Program-made: the position numbers and the translations under genes
DNA from: DASPTH01 sp046727575
Lineage (GTDB): Bacteria > Actinomycetota > Acidimicrobiia > IMCC26256 > DASPTH01
DNA length: 32,455 bases
Assembly (NCBI GenBank): GCA_046727575.1
Contig: JBKPCV010000041.1
Location: 1-32,455 of the forward strand
Direction: 5' to 3'
Shown: positions 7,629-16,638 of the stretch, in pieces
How the letters are laid out: every line of letters starts with the position of its first letter
How positions within the stretch are numbered: the first letter of the stretch is position 1
The notes under the pieces: generated by a model
What the model was told of the DNA's origin: nothing
The model's database searches: none
Seen by the model: only the letters and a program-made list of their open reading frames with translations

Positions 7629-8459
7629 ATGGCAACGCTCGCCGAACGCCTGGGTCATGCGCCCGACGCCAAACTTTTGATCGTCACGTGCGACGACCTC
7701 GGCCTCACACACTCCGCGAACGTCGCGGTCTTCGACGCGATCCGAGAAGGCGTCGCGACGAGCGCGTCGTTGATGGTCCCGTGCCCGTGGTCACGCGATG
7801 CCGCGTCGCGCTATCGCGGTGAGGACGTCGGGGTGCAGCTGACCTTGAACGCGCAATTCGAGACGTACCGGTGGGGCCCCATTACCCACGCGCCGAGCCT
7901 CCTCGACGGCGACGGCGGATTCCCGCGCACGATCGAAGATGCGTGGGACCACGCGGACCTCGACGAAGTCCGGCGGGAAGCGCGCGCCCAGATCGAGCGC
8001 GCCATCATGTGGGGGTTCGACGCCAGCCACGTCGCCAGCCACCTCGGGACGCTCGAGCAGCGGCCGGACTTCTTCGACGTCTACCTCGAGCTCGCGGTCG
8101 AGTTCGGTCTCCCGATGCGTCTCGCCGACCCTTCCGCCGAGAGGGTCGCAGGATTCCCGTTCCGGCGCCTGGCAGCCGAGGAGGGGGCCGTCTTCCCGGA
8201 CCACGTGCTCGTCTGCCCGCCCGGTGGCCAGCGCCGCGTGGAACGGCTGTTGTTCGACTTGACCCCCGGCGTGACCGAGGTCTGCCTGCACCCCGCGACA
8301 GACACCGACGAGATGAGAGCCGCGGCGTCGGACTGGGGCGGCCGCGTCGAGGACTACGCGTACCTCTCCCGCGACCCCTCGCTGCGCGAGATGATCGCGC
8401 GCGCCGGTGCCCGGCTCATCGGATGGCGTGCGCTGCGCGAGGTGCAGCGCACCGGCTGA
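7629..8459 (+). CDS. YdjC/ChbG-family carbohydrate deacetylase-like protein
   Basis: A 276-residue member of the YdjC/ChbG (HpnK) family, enzymes that remove acetyl groups from chito-oligosaccharides or related sugars. TCDDLG (residues 20-25) provides the metal-binding aspartates, and ASHVASHLGTLE (132-143) the C-terminal metal histidine region. WGPITHAPSLLDGDGGFPRT (82-101) is typical of the family. The first metal histidine, normally in a G-[VI]-H-L-T-L motif, is glutamine here (GVQLTLN, Q70). If the alignment is right, metal binding may be weakened or the substrate changed. ATG 7629 starts directly before the first conserved strand. It converges with the SCP2 gene, with a 24-bp gap. Confidence 0.83.
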   Translation: MATLAERLGHAPDAKLLIVTCDDLGLTHSANVAVFDAIREGVATSASLMVPCPWSRDAASRYRGEDVGVQLTLNAQFETYRWGPITHAPSLLDGDGGFPRTIEDAWDHADLDEVRREARAQIERAIMWGFDASHVASHLGTLEQRPDFFDVYLELAVEFGLPMRLADPSAERVAGFPFRRLAAEEGAVFPDHVLVCPPGGQRRVERLLFDLTPGVTEVCLHPATDTDEMRAAASDWGGRVEDYAYLSRDPSLREMIARAGARLIGWRALREVQRTG

Positions 8460-8483
8460 CGCGCGCCACGACCCTCGGGGCTG

Positions 8484-8840
8484 TCAGAACTCCGTCGCGC
8501 GTGCGACACGCTCGAGGCCGTCGCGAAAGCCGTCGGTCGCGGTCGCGGCGAGCAGATCGAGCAGCCGGCCGGGATCGCCCGCGGTCTTCATGCGCCCCTG
8601 CATGAACGCAACGCTCGGCTCGAGCTCGCCGCGCGCGATCGCCATCGCCTCGGCGTACGGCAGGGTGAGCGAGACGTCGGGCTCGTCCAGGGCTCCCAGC
8701 GCGACCTCGTCGCGGAGCGCGTGCAGCTTCACGTCGCCGTCAGGACCCCCCGTGACCGAGCATTCGACGCTCGTGTCGCCAACCGTTGGCCCGACCCCGC
8801 GCACGACGTTGATCCATTCCGCACTGAGGAACTTCGCCAC
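8484..8840 (-). CDS. SCP2 sterol-binding domain protein
   Basis: A 118-residue single-domain protein of the SCP2 (sterol carrier protein 2) family, which binds lipids or acyl-CoA in a hydrophobic tunnel. Visible family features are the opening MAKFLSAEWI, the central LGALDEPDVSLTLPYAEAMAIARGE (about 48-72) and the helix AFMQGRMKTAGDPGRLL (about 78-95), where 'G..K..GD...L' is the usual ending. It is cytoplasmic, with no signal or membrane segment. The start ATG is at 8840, divergent from the hydrolase at 8901. Its ligand cannot be told from sequence. Confidence 0.88.
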   Translation of the reverse strand: MAKFLSAEWINVVRGVGPTVGDTSVECSVTGGPDGDVKLHALRDEVALGALDEPDVSLTLPYAEAMAIARGELEPSVAFMQGRMKTAGDPGRLLDLLAATATDGFRDGLERVARATEF

Positions 8841-8900
8841 CGTGCGAACCTACCGCTCGCCGAGCCTTTCGCTCGGGCCCGCGACGGTAGATTTCGGCGG

Positions 8901-10403
8901 GTGCCCCGATTCATCGCCGGACTCGTCGCGCTCCTGCTCGTTGTCGTCGCGCCGCCCTTCGCGGCGGAATCGCATGCAGTGACGGGTCCCGATGGTGTGG
9001 GCACGATCCCTTGGCGATCGTGCGGACGACAGTTCGAGTGCGGGTCGATCTCGGTGCCCGTCGACTACGTGCAACCGTCCGAGGGACGCACGCGCATTGC
9101 CGTCGCGCGCGCGCGGGCGCTCGACTCCGGACACCGAGTCGGCTCGCTCGTGCTCAACTTCGGGGGGCCCGGCGACCCCGGCACCGAGACGTTGCGGAGT
9201 TTCATCGGCTCGGTGCCGATGGAGATACGCCGGCGCTACGACCTCGTGGGCTTCGATCCTCGCGGTGTCGGAAAGTCGAACGCGATCGATTGCATCAGTG
9301 ACGCGGCTGCCGACGAGGTGTTCGCGGTCGACCCGACTCCCGACACCGAAACGGACCTCCGTGCGTTCTACGACGGGAACGTCGGCGGCGTCGACTTCGT
9401 GCAGTCGTGCATCGACCATCACGGATCGTGGCTCGCCCGCGTCGGGAGCCGCAACGTCGCACGCGACCTCGACCTACTCCGCGCCGCGCTTGGTGACGAC
9501 CGGCTCACCTATCTCGGATTCTCGTACGGCACCGTCATCGGTGCCGTGTACGCGCAGGAGTTCCGCGAACGGGTTGGCCGGATGGCGCTCGACGGGCCGG
9601 TCGACCTCACGCTGGGACTCGACGGCGAGAACGCCGACGAGGCCGCGGGCTTCGAACACGCGCTCGACGCGTTCCTCCGCGACTGCGCGCGTCGCGAGTC
9701 GTGCCGTTTCCGCTCCGGCGGGCACCCCCGCGCCGCGTTGGCCGCGCTCCGCAATCAGTTCGAGCACGGCCTCACGCTTCGCAACGGGGACGACCGCCGT
9801 GACCGTCGACGGGCGGGCGTAGCCGCCTTCTACACCGCGCTCGTCGCGGGGCTGTACGACAAGAAGTTCGGGTGGTCCGATCTTGCGTGGGCGCTGTCCC
9901 TGGCCCGGCACCGCAACGGCTCCGGCCTGCTCGCGCTGGCGGACGGCTACAACGGTCGGCGCGGCGACGGGACCTACGACGACCTCGCTGAGTCGTCGGG
10001 AATCATCCTCTGCGCCGACCAGCCTCAGCCCCTCGAGCCGTTCGATCGATTCGTCGCCGAGTACGAGCGGGCAACGACCGAACACCCGTTTTTCGGTGGC
10101 TTCGTCTCCGACGTGCCCGTCGGCTGCGACCCGCGCTTGCCGCGGCCGTCTCCGAGCGATGCACTCGGTGACGTCCGTGTCACGGGAGCGGCGCCGATCC
10201 TGATCGTCGGAACCACCGACGATCCCGCCACGCCGTATTCGGGTGCACGCGATCTGTCGGGCCGCATCGGCAACTCGCGGCTGCTCACCTTCGTCAGCAC
10301 GGAGCACACCGCGTACACGAAGTCGCGCTGCATCGACCGCGCGGTGGACCGCTACCTGCTCGGAGGTGCGCTTCCGCGGGTCGGCACCCGCTGTCGTCCG
10401 TAA
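8901..10403 (+). CDS. Secreted alpha/beta hydrolase, S33 tripeptidyl aminopeptidase-like
   Basis: A 500-residue exported hydrolase. Residues 1-26 form a signal peptide (FIAGLVALLLVVVAPPFAAESHA). The mature protein starts with the CGSISVPVDY segment, then has the oxyanion loop LNFGGPGDPG (85-94), FDPRGVGKS (118-126) and the nucleophile elbow GFSYGT with Ser208. The C-terminal TAP-like part contains ILIVGTTDDPATPY, with the acid Asp, and TEHTAY, with the catalytic His. Length and order fit the actinobacterial tripeptidyl aminopeptidase/proline iminopeptidase group, which trims peptides outside the cell. An SxxxC pattern in the C-terminus (KSRCID ... GTRCRP) may form a disulfide. The GTG at 8901 begins the signal peptide; no strong ribosome site is visible. 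Confidence 0.88.
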   Translation: MPRFIAGLVALLLVVVAPPFAAESHAVTGPDGVGTIPWRSCGRQFECGSISVPVDYVQPSEGRTRIAVARARALDSGHRVGSLVLNFGGPGDPGTETLRSFIGSVPMEIRRRYDLVGFDPRGVGKSNAIDCISDAAADEVFAVDPTPDTETDLRAFYDGNVGGVDFVQSCIDHHGSWLARVGSRNVARDLDLLRAALGDDRLTYLGFSYGTVIGAVYAQEFRERVGRMALDGPVDLTLGLDGENADEAAGFEHALDAFLRDCARRESCRFRSGGHPRAALAALRNQFEHGLTLRNGDDRRDRRRAGVAAFYTALVAGLYDKKFGWSDLAWALSLARHRNGSGLLALADGYNGRRGDGTYDDLAESSGIILCADQPQPLEPFDRFVAEYERATTEHPFFGGFVSDVPVGCDPRLPRPSPSDALGDVRVTGAAPILIVGTTDDPATPYSGARDLSGRIGNSRLLTFVSTEHTAYTKSRCIDRAVDRYLLGGALPRVGTRCRP

Positions 10404-10470
10404 CGTCCTTCGCTTCCCAACCGTGCATGCCACGGCATCGACGTTCGCGTGCGTAGTCTCGCAGGCTGTG

Positions 10471-11451
10471 ATGCGGATCTGGCGCTACGTGGACGGCGTC
10501 GCAGAGTACGAGAAGGTCGACCTCACCGATCTGCACGAGGCGATCGATCCCGACCGGGCGGTCGTCTGGGTCGACACCGACGATCCATCCGAGCAAGAAC
10601 GCGACCTCGTCACCCGAGAGCTAGGACTGGCACCGCTCGTGGTCGAGGCGCTGACGAACCCACAACCGCAGCGCACAAAGCTCTTGCGCTACGGCGACTA
10701 CTGGCACGTCGCAGTCCACGACTGCGAGTACCGAGGTGTTGAGTTCGAGAGCCGTGAAATCGACGTCGTCGTCGGCCCGGGGTGGTTGCTGACGGTGCGT
10801 CACCCCAATGAGCGCATACCGGCACTCGACATCGAGGAAGTGGCGCATCGCTTCGCGCTCCAACGTCGCGCCGAGGGCAAGACTGACGAAGGGCTGCTCC
10901 TCTGGGCCCTGTTCGATGTGGTCATCGACCGCTACTTCGACGTGATCGACGTGATCGACGATCGGCTCGAACAGGCGGAGGAGGACGTGTTCACGGACGA
11001 TTCTCGGGGGTCGATACCGCGGAGCGTCTTCGCGGTCCATCGCGACCTCATGGAGTTTCGTCGTGCCGCTGCTCCCTTGCGCGAGGTGCTGAACGCGGTG
11101 ACATTGGGCGAGCTGTCCTTCGTGTCGGGCGATGCCAGCGTCTTGTTCCGCGACCTCTACGACCGATCGTTGCGGGTGCTCGACTTCATCGAGTCGCAGC
11201 GCGATCTCCTCACCGGTCTCCTCGAGGCTGACCTCGCCGTGATCTCCAACCGCCTCAACGACGTGATGAAGAAGCTCACCTCGTGGGGCGCGATCCTGCT
11301 AGGCGCGACCCTGATCGCAGGCATCTACGGCATGAACTTCCGTCACATGCCCGAGTTGAACTGGACCTTCGGCTACCCGCTCGCGCTCGGGGCCATGTTG
11401 TTGATCGGGGTCGGCCTGTACATCATCTTCAAGCGAAAGGGCTGGCTGTAG
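10471..11451 (+). CDS. corA: CorA-type Mg2+/Co2+ channel
   Basis: A 326-residue CorA-family divalent cation channel. The first 240 residues form the acidic cytoplasmic funnel. A long helix (about 225-285) leads into the first membrane segment, which ends in YGMNF with the GMN selectivity signature near 290, followed by RHMPEL. A second membrane helix and the basic tail FKRKGWL complete the protein. CorA forms pentamers that let Mg2+ into the cell and close when cytoplasmic Mg2+ is high. ATG 10471 is used (GTG 10468 adjoins it). It converges with the P-type ATPase gene, with a 19-bp gap, so both ends of this metal-transport pair meet here. Confidence 0.95.
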   Translation: MRIWRYVDGVAEYEKVDLTDLHEAIDPDRAVVWVDTDDPSEQERDLVTRELGLAPLVVEALTNPQPQRTKLLRYGDYWHVAVHDCEYRGVEFESREIDVVVGPGWLLTVRHPNERIPALDIEEVAHRFALQRRAEGKTDEGLLLWALFDVVIDRYFDVIDVIDDRLEQAEEDVFTDDSRGSIPRSVFAVHRDLMEFRRAAAPLREVLNAVTLGELSFVSGDASVLFRDLYDRSLRVLDFIESQRDLLTGLLEADLAVISNRLNDVMKKLTSWGAILLGATLIAGIYGMNFRHMPELNWTFGYPLALGAMLLIGVGLYIIFKRKGWL

Positions 11452-11470
11452 GCAGCCCGCCGCGGCTCGG

Positions 11471-13864
11471 CTATGCGACCGCCCGACGGTTGGCGACCAC
11501 GCGGCTGAGGCGCCAACCCAGCTCCAGCAACAGGATGGCAGCCGCCGCGATGATCGATGCCTCGAACACCACGTCGGCCGGAGGGAACTCGAGCGCGTAG
11601 AAGTCGCGAAGGCCCGGGATGACCATGATCAGCGCGACACACCCGACCATCGCGCCGACGAGGATCGTCTTCCACCAGTTGAAGGGGCGGGCCTGGAGCA
11701 CCAGCACCCAGAGCCCGACCGCGATGAGCACGAGCGTGGCCGTCGTGCGCGCCTCGCGCAACACCAGGTCGTGCCCGAAACGCGCGATCCCATAGCTGAC
11801 CATCGTCGCGGCGAACGCGACGACGCCGGCCGGAATGGTGAAGCGCAACACGCGTTCGACGAAGCCGGGAATGTAACGACGTGAGTTCGGCGCGATGGCG
11901 AGGAAGAAGCCGGGTATGCCGATCGTGAATGTGCTGACGATCGTGAGATGCCGTGGGAGGAAGGGATACTTCCATCCGGCGATCACCACCGCGATCGCGA
12001 GCAGCGTCGCGTACACGGTCTTGGTGACGAACAGGTTCGCCGATCGCTCGATGTTGGCGATCACCCGGCGACCCTCCGCCACCACCCCGGGCAGCCTCGC
12101 GAACCGGCCGTCGAGCAACACCAGCTGCGCCACCGAACGGGTGGCGGCCGCGCCGGAACCCATGGCCACGCCGATGTCGGCGTCCTTCAGCGCGAGCGCG
12201 TCGTTCACGCCGTCCCCGGTCATCGCGACCACGTGTCCCTTGTGCTGCAGGGCCTTGACCATCGCCCGCTTCTGCTGCGGCGTCACGCGTCCGAACACCG
12301 AGTTGCGTTCGAGCACTTCGCTGAGCTCCACCTGCTCTTCGGGAAGCTCGCGCGCGTCGATCGCATCCTCTGCGCCCGGCAACTCGACACGCTCGGCGAC
12401 CGCGGCGACCGTGCGCGGATTGTCACCCGAGATCACCTTCAGGATCACACCTTGATCGTGGAAGTACTGCAGGGTTTCGGGCGCGTCGGGCCTGACCTTC
12501 TCGGCGAACAGCACGAGCGCCTCCGGTGTCAGCCCCGGCGGGAGCGTCTCGTCGTCGAGGGTGGCGTCGCTGTGGGCGAGCACGAGCACGCGGCGACCTG
12601 CTGCGGCGAGGTCGTCGGCGCGTCGGCGCACCGGGAGCGTCGAGCCGTCGAACACCATCTCGGGTGCGCCCATCACCCAGCTTCCCTTCTGCTGGAAGCT
12701 CGCGGCGCTCCACTTCCGGATGGACGAGAACGGCACGGTTGCTGTCCGCGTCCATCCCGACGGCGACGGGAAGGCCGCCGCCAGCGCGTCGAGGGTCGCG
12801 TTGCGGTTCTCGTCGGCGGCGAGCGCGCCCAAGGCCGCAGTGACCTGCCCGCGGTCGGTCTCGTTCAGTGGCTGAATCTCGTCGAATTCGATCGTGCCCT
12901 CGGTAAGGGTGCCGGTCTTGTCGAGACAGACCACGTCGACGCGCGCCAGTCCCTCGACCGCGGGCAGCTCCTGAACGAGCACTTTCCGCCTGGCGAGCGT
13001 GACGGCGGCAACCGCGAAGGCAACGCTCGTCAGCAGCACCAGACCCTCGGGCACCATGCCGACCACCCCGGCGACGGTGCTACGCAGCGCCGAGTCGAGG
13101 GCGGAGTCGCTCAGTTGACTCCAGAGCAGCAGCGCGGACGTCGGGATGAGGGCCCAGGTGACGAGACGCAGGATGAGGTTGATGCCGTCCATCAACTCGG
13201 AGCGCGTGAGTTGGAATCGACGCGCCTCCGCCGCGAGCTTCCGCGCGTAAGAGTCGGCACCGATGCGGGTGGCCTGGAAGCGACCGCTGCCGGCGACGAC
13301 GAAGCTCCCCGCGAAGACGTCGTCGTCGGGAGTCTTGTTGACGGGATCACTCTCCCCGGTGAGCAACGACTCGTCGACTTCCAGACCGACCGCGGCGGTG
13401 ATCACGCCGTCGCACGGGATCTGGTCACCGGCGCGCAGCTCCAGCAGATCGTCGAGCACGACGTCGTCGACCGCGACCTCCAAGACCACGCCGTCGCGCA
13501 CCACGCGTGCCCTCGGCGCGTTCAATACCGCGAGTTGGTCGAGCGTTCGCTTGGCGCGCAATTCCTGGATGATGCCGATGGCTGCGTTCGCGACGAGCAC
13601 GATGCCGAACGTCGCGTCCTGGATCGGCCCCACCACCAGGATCACGGCGAGCATGACGCCGAGGATCGCGTTGAACCGCGTGAAGACGTTCGCCCGAATG
13701 ATCTCGCCGATCGTGCGACTCGTCCGCTCGCCGGTCTCGTTGACGAGCCCGCGCGCGACGCGATCCCGGCCCTCGGCCGCCGAGAGGCCGGTCGGCGGCG
13801 TGGGATGCTCCCGCGGCGGTGCACGCGGGATCGTGGTCTCGTCGGACGCGAGCGGAGCGGTCAC
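11471..13864 (-). CDS. P-type cation ATPase, CtpE-like
   Basis: A 797-residue P-type ATPase. It has two N-terminal membrane helices (about 62-100) and an actuator domain with LLTGES at 167-172. The TM4 motif VPEGL (271-275) is typical of P2-type calcium-pump relatives rather than CPx heavy-metal pumps. DKTGT with the phosphorylated Asp is at 315-319, then GDGVNDALALKDADIG in the hinge, and six C-terminal helices. No N-terminal metal-binding CxxC is present. Length and layout match the mycobacterial CtpE, implicated in Ca2+ uptake; the ion here is inferred. The start is GTG 13864-13862, 12 bp after the stop of the PhoU/TrkA-C gene, so both form an operon. The neighbours CorA and MgtE support a role in Mg2+/Ca2+ balance. 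Confidence 0.9.
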   Translation of the reverse strand: MTAPLASDETTIPRAPPREHPTPPTGLSAAEGRDRVARGLVNETGERTSRTIGEIIRANVFTRFNAILGVMLAVILVVGPIQDATFGIVLVANAAIGIIQELRAKRTLDQLAVLNAPRARVVRDGVVLEVAVDDVVLDDLLELRAGDQIPCDGVITAAVGLEVDESLLTGESDPVNKTPDDDVFAGSFVVAGSGRFQATRIGADSYARKLAAEARRFQLTRSELMDGINLILRLVTWALIPTSALLLWSQLSDSALDSALRSTVAGVVGMVPEGLVLLTSVAFAVAAVTLARRKVLVQELPAVEGLARVDVVCLDKTGTLTEGTIEFDEIQPLNETDRGQVTAALGALAADENRNATLDALAAAFPSPSGWTRTATVPFSSIRKWSAASFQQKGSWVMGAPEMVFDGSTLPVRRRADDLAAAGRRVLVLAHSDATLDDETLPPGLTPEALVLFAEKVRPDAPETLQYFHDQGVILKVISGDNPRTVAAVAERVELPGAEDAIDARELPEEQVELSEVLERNSVFGRVTPQQKRAMVKALQHKGHVVAMTGDGVNDALALKDADIGVAMGSGAAATRSVAQLVLLDGRFARLPGVVAEGRRVIANIERSANLFVTKTVYATLLAIAVVIAGWKYPFLPRHLTIVSTFTIGIPGFFLAIAPNSRRYIPGFVERVLRFTIPAGVVAFAATMVSYGIARFGHDLVLREARTTATLVLIAVGLWVLVLQARPFNWWKTILVGAMVGCVALIMVIPGLRDFYALEFPPADVVFEASIIAAAAILLLELGWRLSRVVANRRAVA

Positions 13865-13876
13865 GGGCCGATCGGG

Positions 13877-15112
13877 TCAGGACTCGACGGGAACGAGGGC
13901 GATCTCTCCGGTGGCGTCGTCCTCCAGGACCCGGAACCCGCCGAGCTCGGCGAAGCGTTCGCGACCCTCGTCGGGCCCCGATCCGATGAGCTCGTCCCCG
14001 GCCTCCAAGCGGACCATTCCGCGGGGTCGGTAGAGGTAGCGACCGGCGCGGCGGATCGCGAGCAGGTAGTAACCGGTCTCGAGCTCGAGCTGTGCCTCGG
14101 CGAGCGTCTTGCCGTCGAGGAAGGATCCCGGTGAGACGGGGATCCGCGCGATCACCTCGTCGGTCTCGCCCAGGGCGAGGGCGAGGATCGGGTGCATCTC
14201 CTCGCTCTCTTCCACCAGCCACACCATCTGTTGCGCGGCGTCGCCGAGCTCCTCGGCCGCGGCGCCGAGATGCAGCAGGCCGCGGAGGGGCGACGGCTCG
14301 AGCTGCTCGGCCGCGCTCCGCAGCACCCAGACCTCGAGGCGTTCCCGCATCTCGTCGAGCCGATCCTCGACATGGCTCACCTCGGCCGCGAGGCTCTGAT
14401 CTTTGAACAACAGCGCCGAGTACGCGAGGCCGATCGCGACCTCCGACACGTTCTTCATCTCGACGAGCACGTCGACGGCACGGTCGAGGTCCGTGATGAT
14501 CCCGGGGTCCCCGTCGGTGCCGGGCGGCCGCCACTCGGGCGCGCCTGCGAGCTCACGCAGTTCCGCGATGCCCTCCGCGGGTCCTCGGAGGATGAGGACG
14601 TCGCCTCCCAACAGCACCTCATCGCCGTCGGGATCGAAGATCCACTCGTCGCCGCGCCGGATCGCCACGACCCGCATGCCCACCTCGGTGGGCAGCGCCA
14701 CCTCGGCGAGCGAACGCTGCGCGAGCGCGCTGTCGTCGCGCACGCGCACGCGGTGCGAGACCTCCTCGGCCGCCGCCAGGTCGGCGACCAGCCCAGCCGG
14801 TATCCCGAGCTTGTGCGTGACGATGTGGGCAATGTCGACCGCGGCGTTGCCCATCCGCTCGATCGCCGAGAGCACGTGCAGCACACTCGACATCTCTTCG
14901 GCGTCGCGGGGTGAGCGCGCGGCGAGCACGCACACTTCGCGCATCTTGTGCGCGAGATCCTCCAGCCGATCCTCGAGCGCCTGGACCTCGCTGGCCATGC
15001 GCGCGTCGCTGAAGAACAGCGCGGCGTACGCCAAGTCGACCATGAGCTCGGAGGTGTCCTTCGCCTCCGAGAGCATGGCCTTCAGAGTTCGGGGTTGATC
15101 GTCGGTCGACAT
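13877..15112 (-). CDS. PhoU-TrkA_C double-repeat regulatory protein
   Basis: A 411-residue soluble protein made of two copies of the same module. PhoU-like helical bundles lie at about 8-105 and 208-310. Each is followed by a TrkA-C/RCK-C-like beta domain (about 125-190 and 318-395). The two PhoU copies even share a sentence-like core: 'SELMVDLAYAALFFSDARMASEV' style residues at 21-43 and 'SEVAIGLAYSALLFKDQSLAAEV' style at 223-245. TrkA-C domains bind small ligands or ions and gate transporters. Such PhoU-TrkA_C proteins commonly sit beside MgtE-type transporters in archaea and actinobacteria. Here it lies 12 bp upstream of the CtpE-like ATPase in the same direction, with MgtE 1.5 kb away. 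I infer a sensor for cation transport. ATG 15112 starts the conserved part. Confidence 0.85.
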   Translation of the reverse strand: MSTDDQPRTLKAMLSEAKDTSELMVDLAYAALFFSDARMASEVQALEDRLEDLAHKMREVCVLAARSPRDAEEMSSVLHVLSAIERMGNAAVDIAHIVTHKLGIPAGLVADLAAAEEVSHRVRVRDDSALAQRSLAEVALPTEVGMRVVAIRRGDEWIFDPDGDEVLLGGDVLILRGPAEGIAELRELAGAPEWRPPGTDGDPGIITDLDRAVDVLVEMKNVSEVAIGLAYSALLFKDQSLAAEVSHVEDRLDEMRERLEVWVLRSAAEQLEPSPLRGLLHLGAAAEELGDAAQQMVWLVEESEEMHPILALALGETDEVIARIPVSPGSFLDGKTLAEAQLELETGYYLLAIRRAGRYLYRPRGMVRLEAGDELIGSGPDEGRERFAELGGFRVLEDDATGEIALVPVES

Positions 15113-15280
15113 CAGTGCCCGGGCAGGCCGGTGCACGAAAGGATAACGCCGACAGGGTGCGGTCAGGGCAGCGATCCGCGCCGCGTCGGCCGCTCAGACG
15201 GACTGCTCACAGGGCCCGGACTCCGCCCGTCAACCAGCCGCGGCGGGTAGGCCGGGGACGCGCAGTACGGAGCGCGGCCC

Positions 15281-15436
15281 CTACCAAGAGTGCCGGTGAC
15301 CGGCCACCGCGTGTCCCGCGGATCCGGCGACCCACAGCGCGGCACCGATCACGATGAGCACGAGTCCGAGGATCCAGAGGATGCCCATGTTCAGCAACAG
15401 ACCGAGCACCAGCAGCACAACACCGAGGATGATCAT
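15281..15436 (-). CDS. Tiny membrane protein, DUF6131-like
   Basis: A 51-residue protein from ATG 15436-15434 to TAG 15283-15281. Nearly all of it is hydrophobic: MIILGVVLLVLGLLLNMG, then LWILGLVLIVIGAALWVAG, giving two short membrane helices, followed by the polar tail GHAVAGHRHSW. Small two-helix actinobacterial proteins of the DUF6131 type have this same plan (hydrophobic hairpin, GxxG-type turn, basic/His/Trp tail). Function is unknown. It lies upstream of the PhoU/TrkA-C gene in the same direction, but 168 bp separate them, a stretch in which I see only a possible TATCCT -10 for that gene and no coding sequence. Confidence 0.7.
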   Translation of the reverse strand: MIILGVVLLVLGLLLNMGILWILGLVLIVIGAALWVAGSAGHAVAGHRHSW

Positions 15437-15497
15437 GCCTTGGTGGGTAGCCCGTTCATCGTGGTTTGACCCTTCGCGGGACCGGGCACACCCGTGT

Positions 15498-15971
15498 ATG
15501 GCCGGAGGCGCTCACGCTCGATCGCAGTACACATTGCGTTCCGCGTTGGACGCGGCTCGTCGAGACCAGGTCGCGCAGTGGGTCGGGGATTTTCTCGCGA
15601 GCCGCGGAAGCGACAACGCGACACTGGCGGCCGCACTGGCGCAAGGCGAGCATGCCTGGTTCGGACCGTGGCTCATTCGCCTCGAGGATCTCGTGCCGCT
15701 CGCCGGTCCGGACGACGATGCTCCCTGCCCGGTCGAACCCGACGAGTGGGAAGCGGACGTCGACGCGCTGGAAGAGAGCGTCGAGGACGGCTGGACACCT
15801 CCACCGCTGCTCGCGGAATATCGCGACGGCCGGTTCCTGCTACAGGACGGCAACCATCGCTACGAGGCGCTGCTCCGTGCCGGCGAGTCGGAGGCGTGGG
15901 TGATCGTCTGGTGCGACGACCCGGGAGCGAGCGAGGTAGTGCGGGATAGGGTGCGCGCGCCTGCGACTTGA
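15498..15971 (+). CDS. ParB/sulfiredoxin-fold protein of unknown role
   Basis: A 157-residue protein. The C-terminal half contains PPPLLAEYRDGRFLLQDGNH and then RYEALLRAG (residues 101-129). This is the 'preferred direction, then DGxHR' core of the ParB N-terminal/sulfiredoxin fold, in which the loop binds a nucleotide. The N-terminal half (1-60) is helical, with an Asp/Glu-rich middle (72-98). No helix-turn-helix DNA-binding domain follows, so it is not a chromosome-partition ParB; a small nucleotide-binding or kinase-like enzyme is more likely. ATG 15498 is the first sensible start. The stop lies 13 bp before the dienelactone hydrolase start, whose ribosome site begins at this stop, so the two are probably co-transcribed. 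Confidence 0.7.
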   Translation: MAGGAHARSQYTLRSALDAARRDQVAQWVGDFLASRGSDNATLAAALAQGEHAWFGPWLIRLEDLVPLAGPDDDAPCPVEPDEWEADVDALEESVEDGWTPPPLLAEYRDGRFLLQDGNHRYEALLRAGESEAWVIVWCDDPGASEVVRDRVRAPAT

Positions 15972-15984
15972 GGAGGCGCGTCCC

Positions 15985-16638
15985 ATGGCCGAGACCCAGC
16001 TCCCCTACTTCCTCGCTCTTCCCGCGACTCCCCCACCCTCGCCGGGGATCGTCGTCATCCACGAGGGGATGGGGATCTCGCCCCAGTTGCTGCGCGTCGC
16101 CGAGCGACTGGCGGGCGAGGGGTACGCGGTGTGCGCGCCCGACTTCTTCTTCCGCTCGGGCGGCCCCGAGGCGGCGGACTTCATGACCATGATGGGTGCC
16201 GTCACGCCAGAGCAGCTCAAGGGCGACCTCACGACCGCGATCGCGCGTCTGCACGAGACGGGTGCGACGTCGATCGGCGTCACCGGTTTCTGCATGGGTG
16301 GTTGGTTCACGTACCGCGCCGCCAAGTGGGCCGACGAGCTCGGCATCGACGCTGCAGTGCCGTTCTACGGGGCCGGGATCTCACGCGAGCTCGACGACCT
16401 CGGATGTCCCGCGTGGCTGGTCTTCGGGGGGCGTGACGAGTACATCGCCGACGCCGACATCGAAGCGGTACAGCGTCACCACGGAGACGACGTGGTGGTG
16501 TACCCCGAGGGCGAACACGGCTTCATGCGCGACGGCTCACCGAACTACCACGCGGAACACGCGACCGACGCGTGGACACGGATGCTGCGGTTCTTCGCGG
16601 AACACCTGAAGGAACCGGCGGCGCCGGCCGTCACGTGA
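15985..16638 (+). CDS. Dienelactone hydrolase family protein
   Basis: A 217-residue alpha/beta hydrolase of the dienelactone hydrolase family, which opens lactone rings in aromatic breakdown but also includes general esterases. The nucleophile elbow is GFCMGG with Cys103. The acid lies in FGGRDEY and the histidine in EGEHGF. HEGMG at 26-30 corresponds to the conserved hE..G glutamate that activates the cysteine. It is cytoplasmic. The ribosome site AGGAGG just after the upstream stop sits about eight bases before ATG 15985. The 3' end overlaps the convergent mgtE gene by eight bases. Confidence 0.9.
   Translation: MAETQLPYFLALPATPPPSPGIVVIHEGMGISPQLLRVAERLAGEGYAVCAPDFFFRSGGPEAADFMTMMGAVTPEQLKGDLTTAIARLHETGATSIGVTGFCMGGWFTYRAAKWADELGIDAAVPFYGAGISRELDDLGCPAWLVFGGRDEYIADADIEAVQRHHGDDVVVYPEGEHGFMRDGSPNYHAEHATDAWTRMLRFFAEHLKEPAAPAVT

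Noticed and set aside
11948..14134. A 728-codon open frame on the plus strand
   Set aside because: It is antisense to the CtpE-like ATPase and PhoU/TrkA-C genes, rich in Arg, Gly and His and without domains; such frames are common opposite GC-rich genes.
15113..15280. Possible small gene between the PhoU/TrkA-C gene and the DUF6131-like gene
   Set aside because: No frame with a credible start and composition; only a weak -10-like TATCCT.
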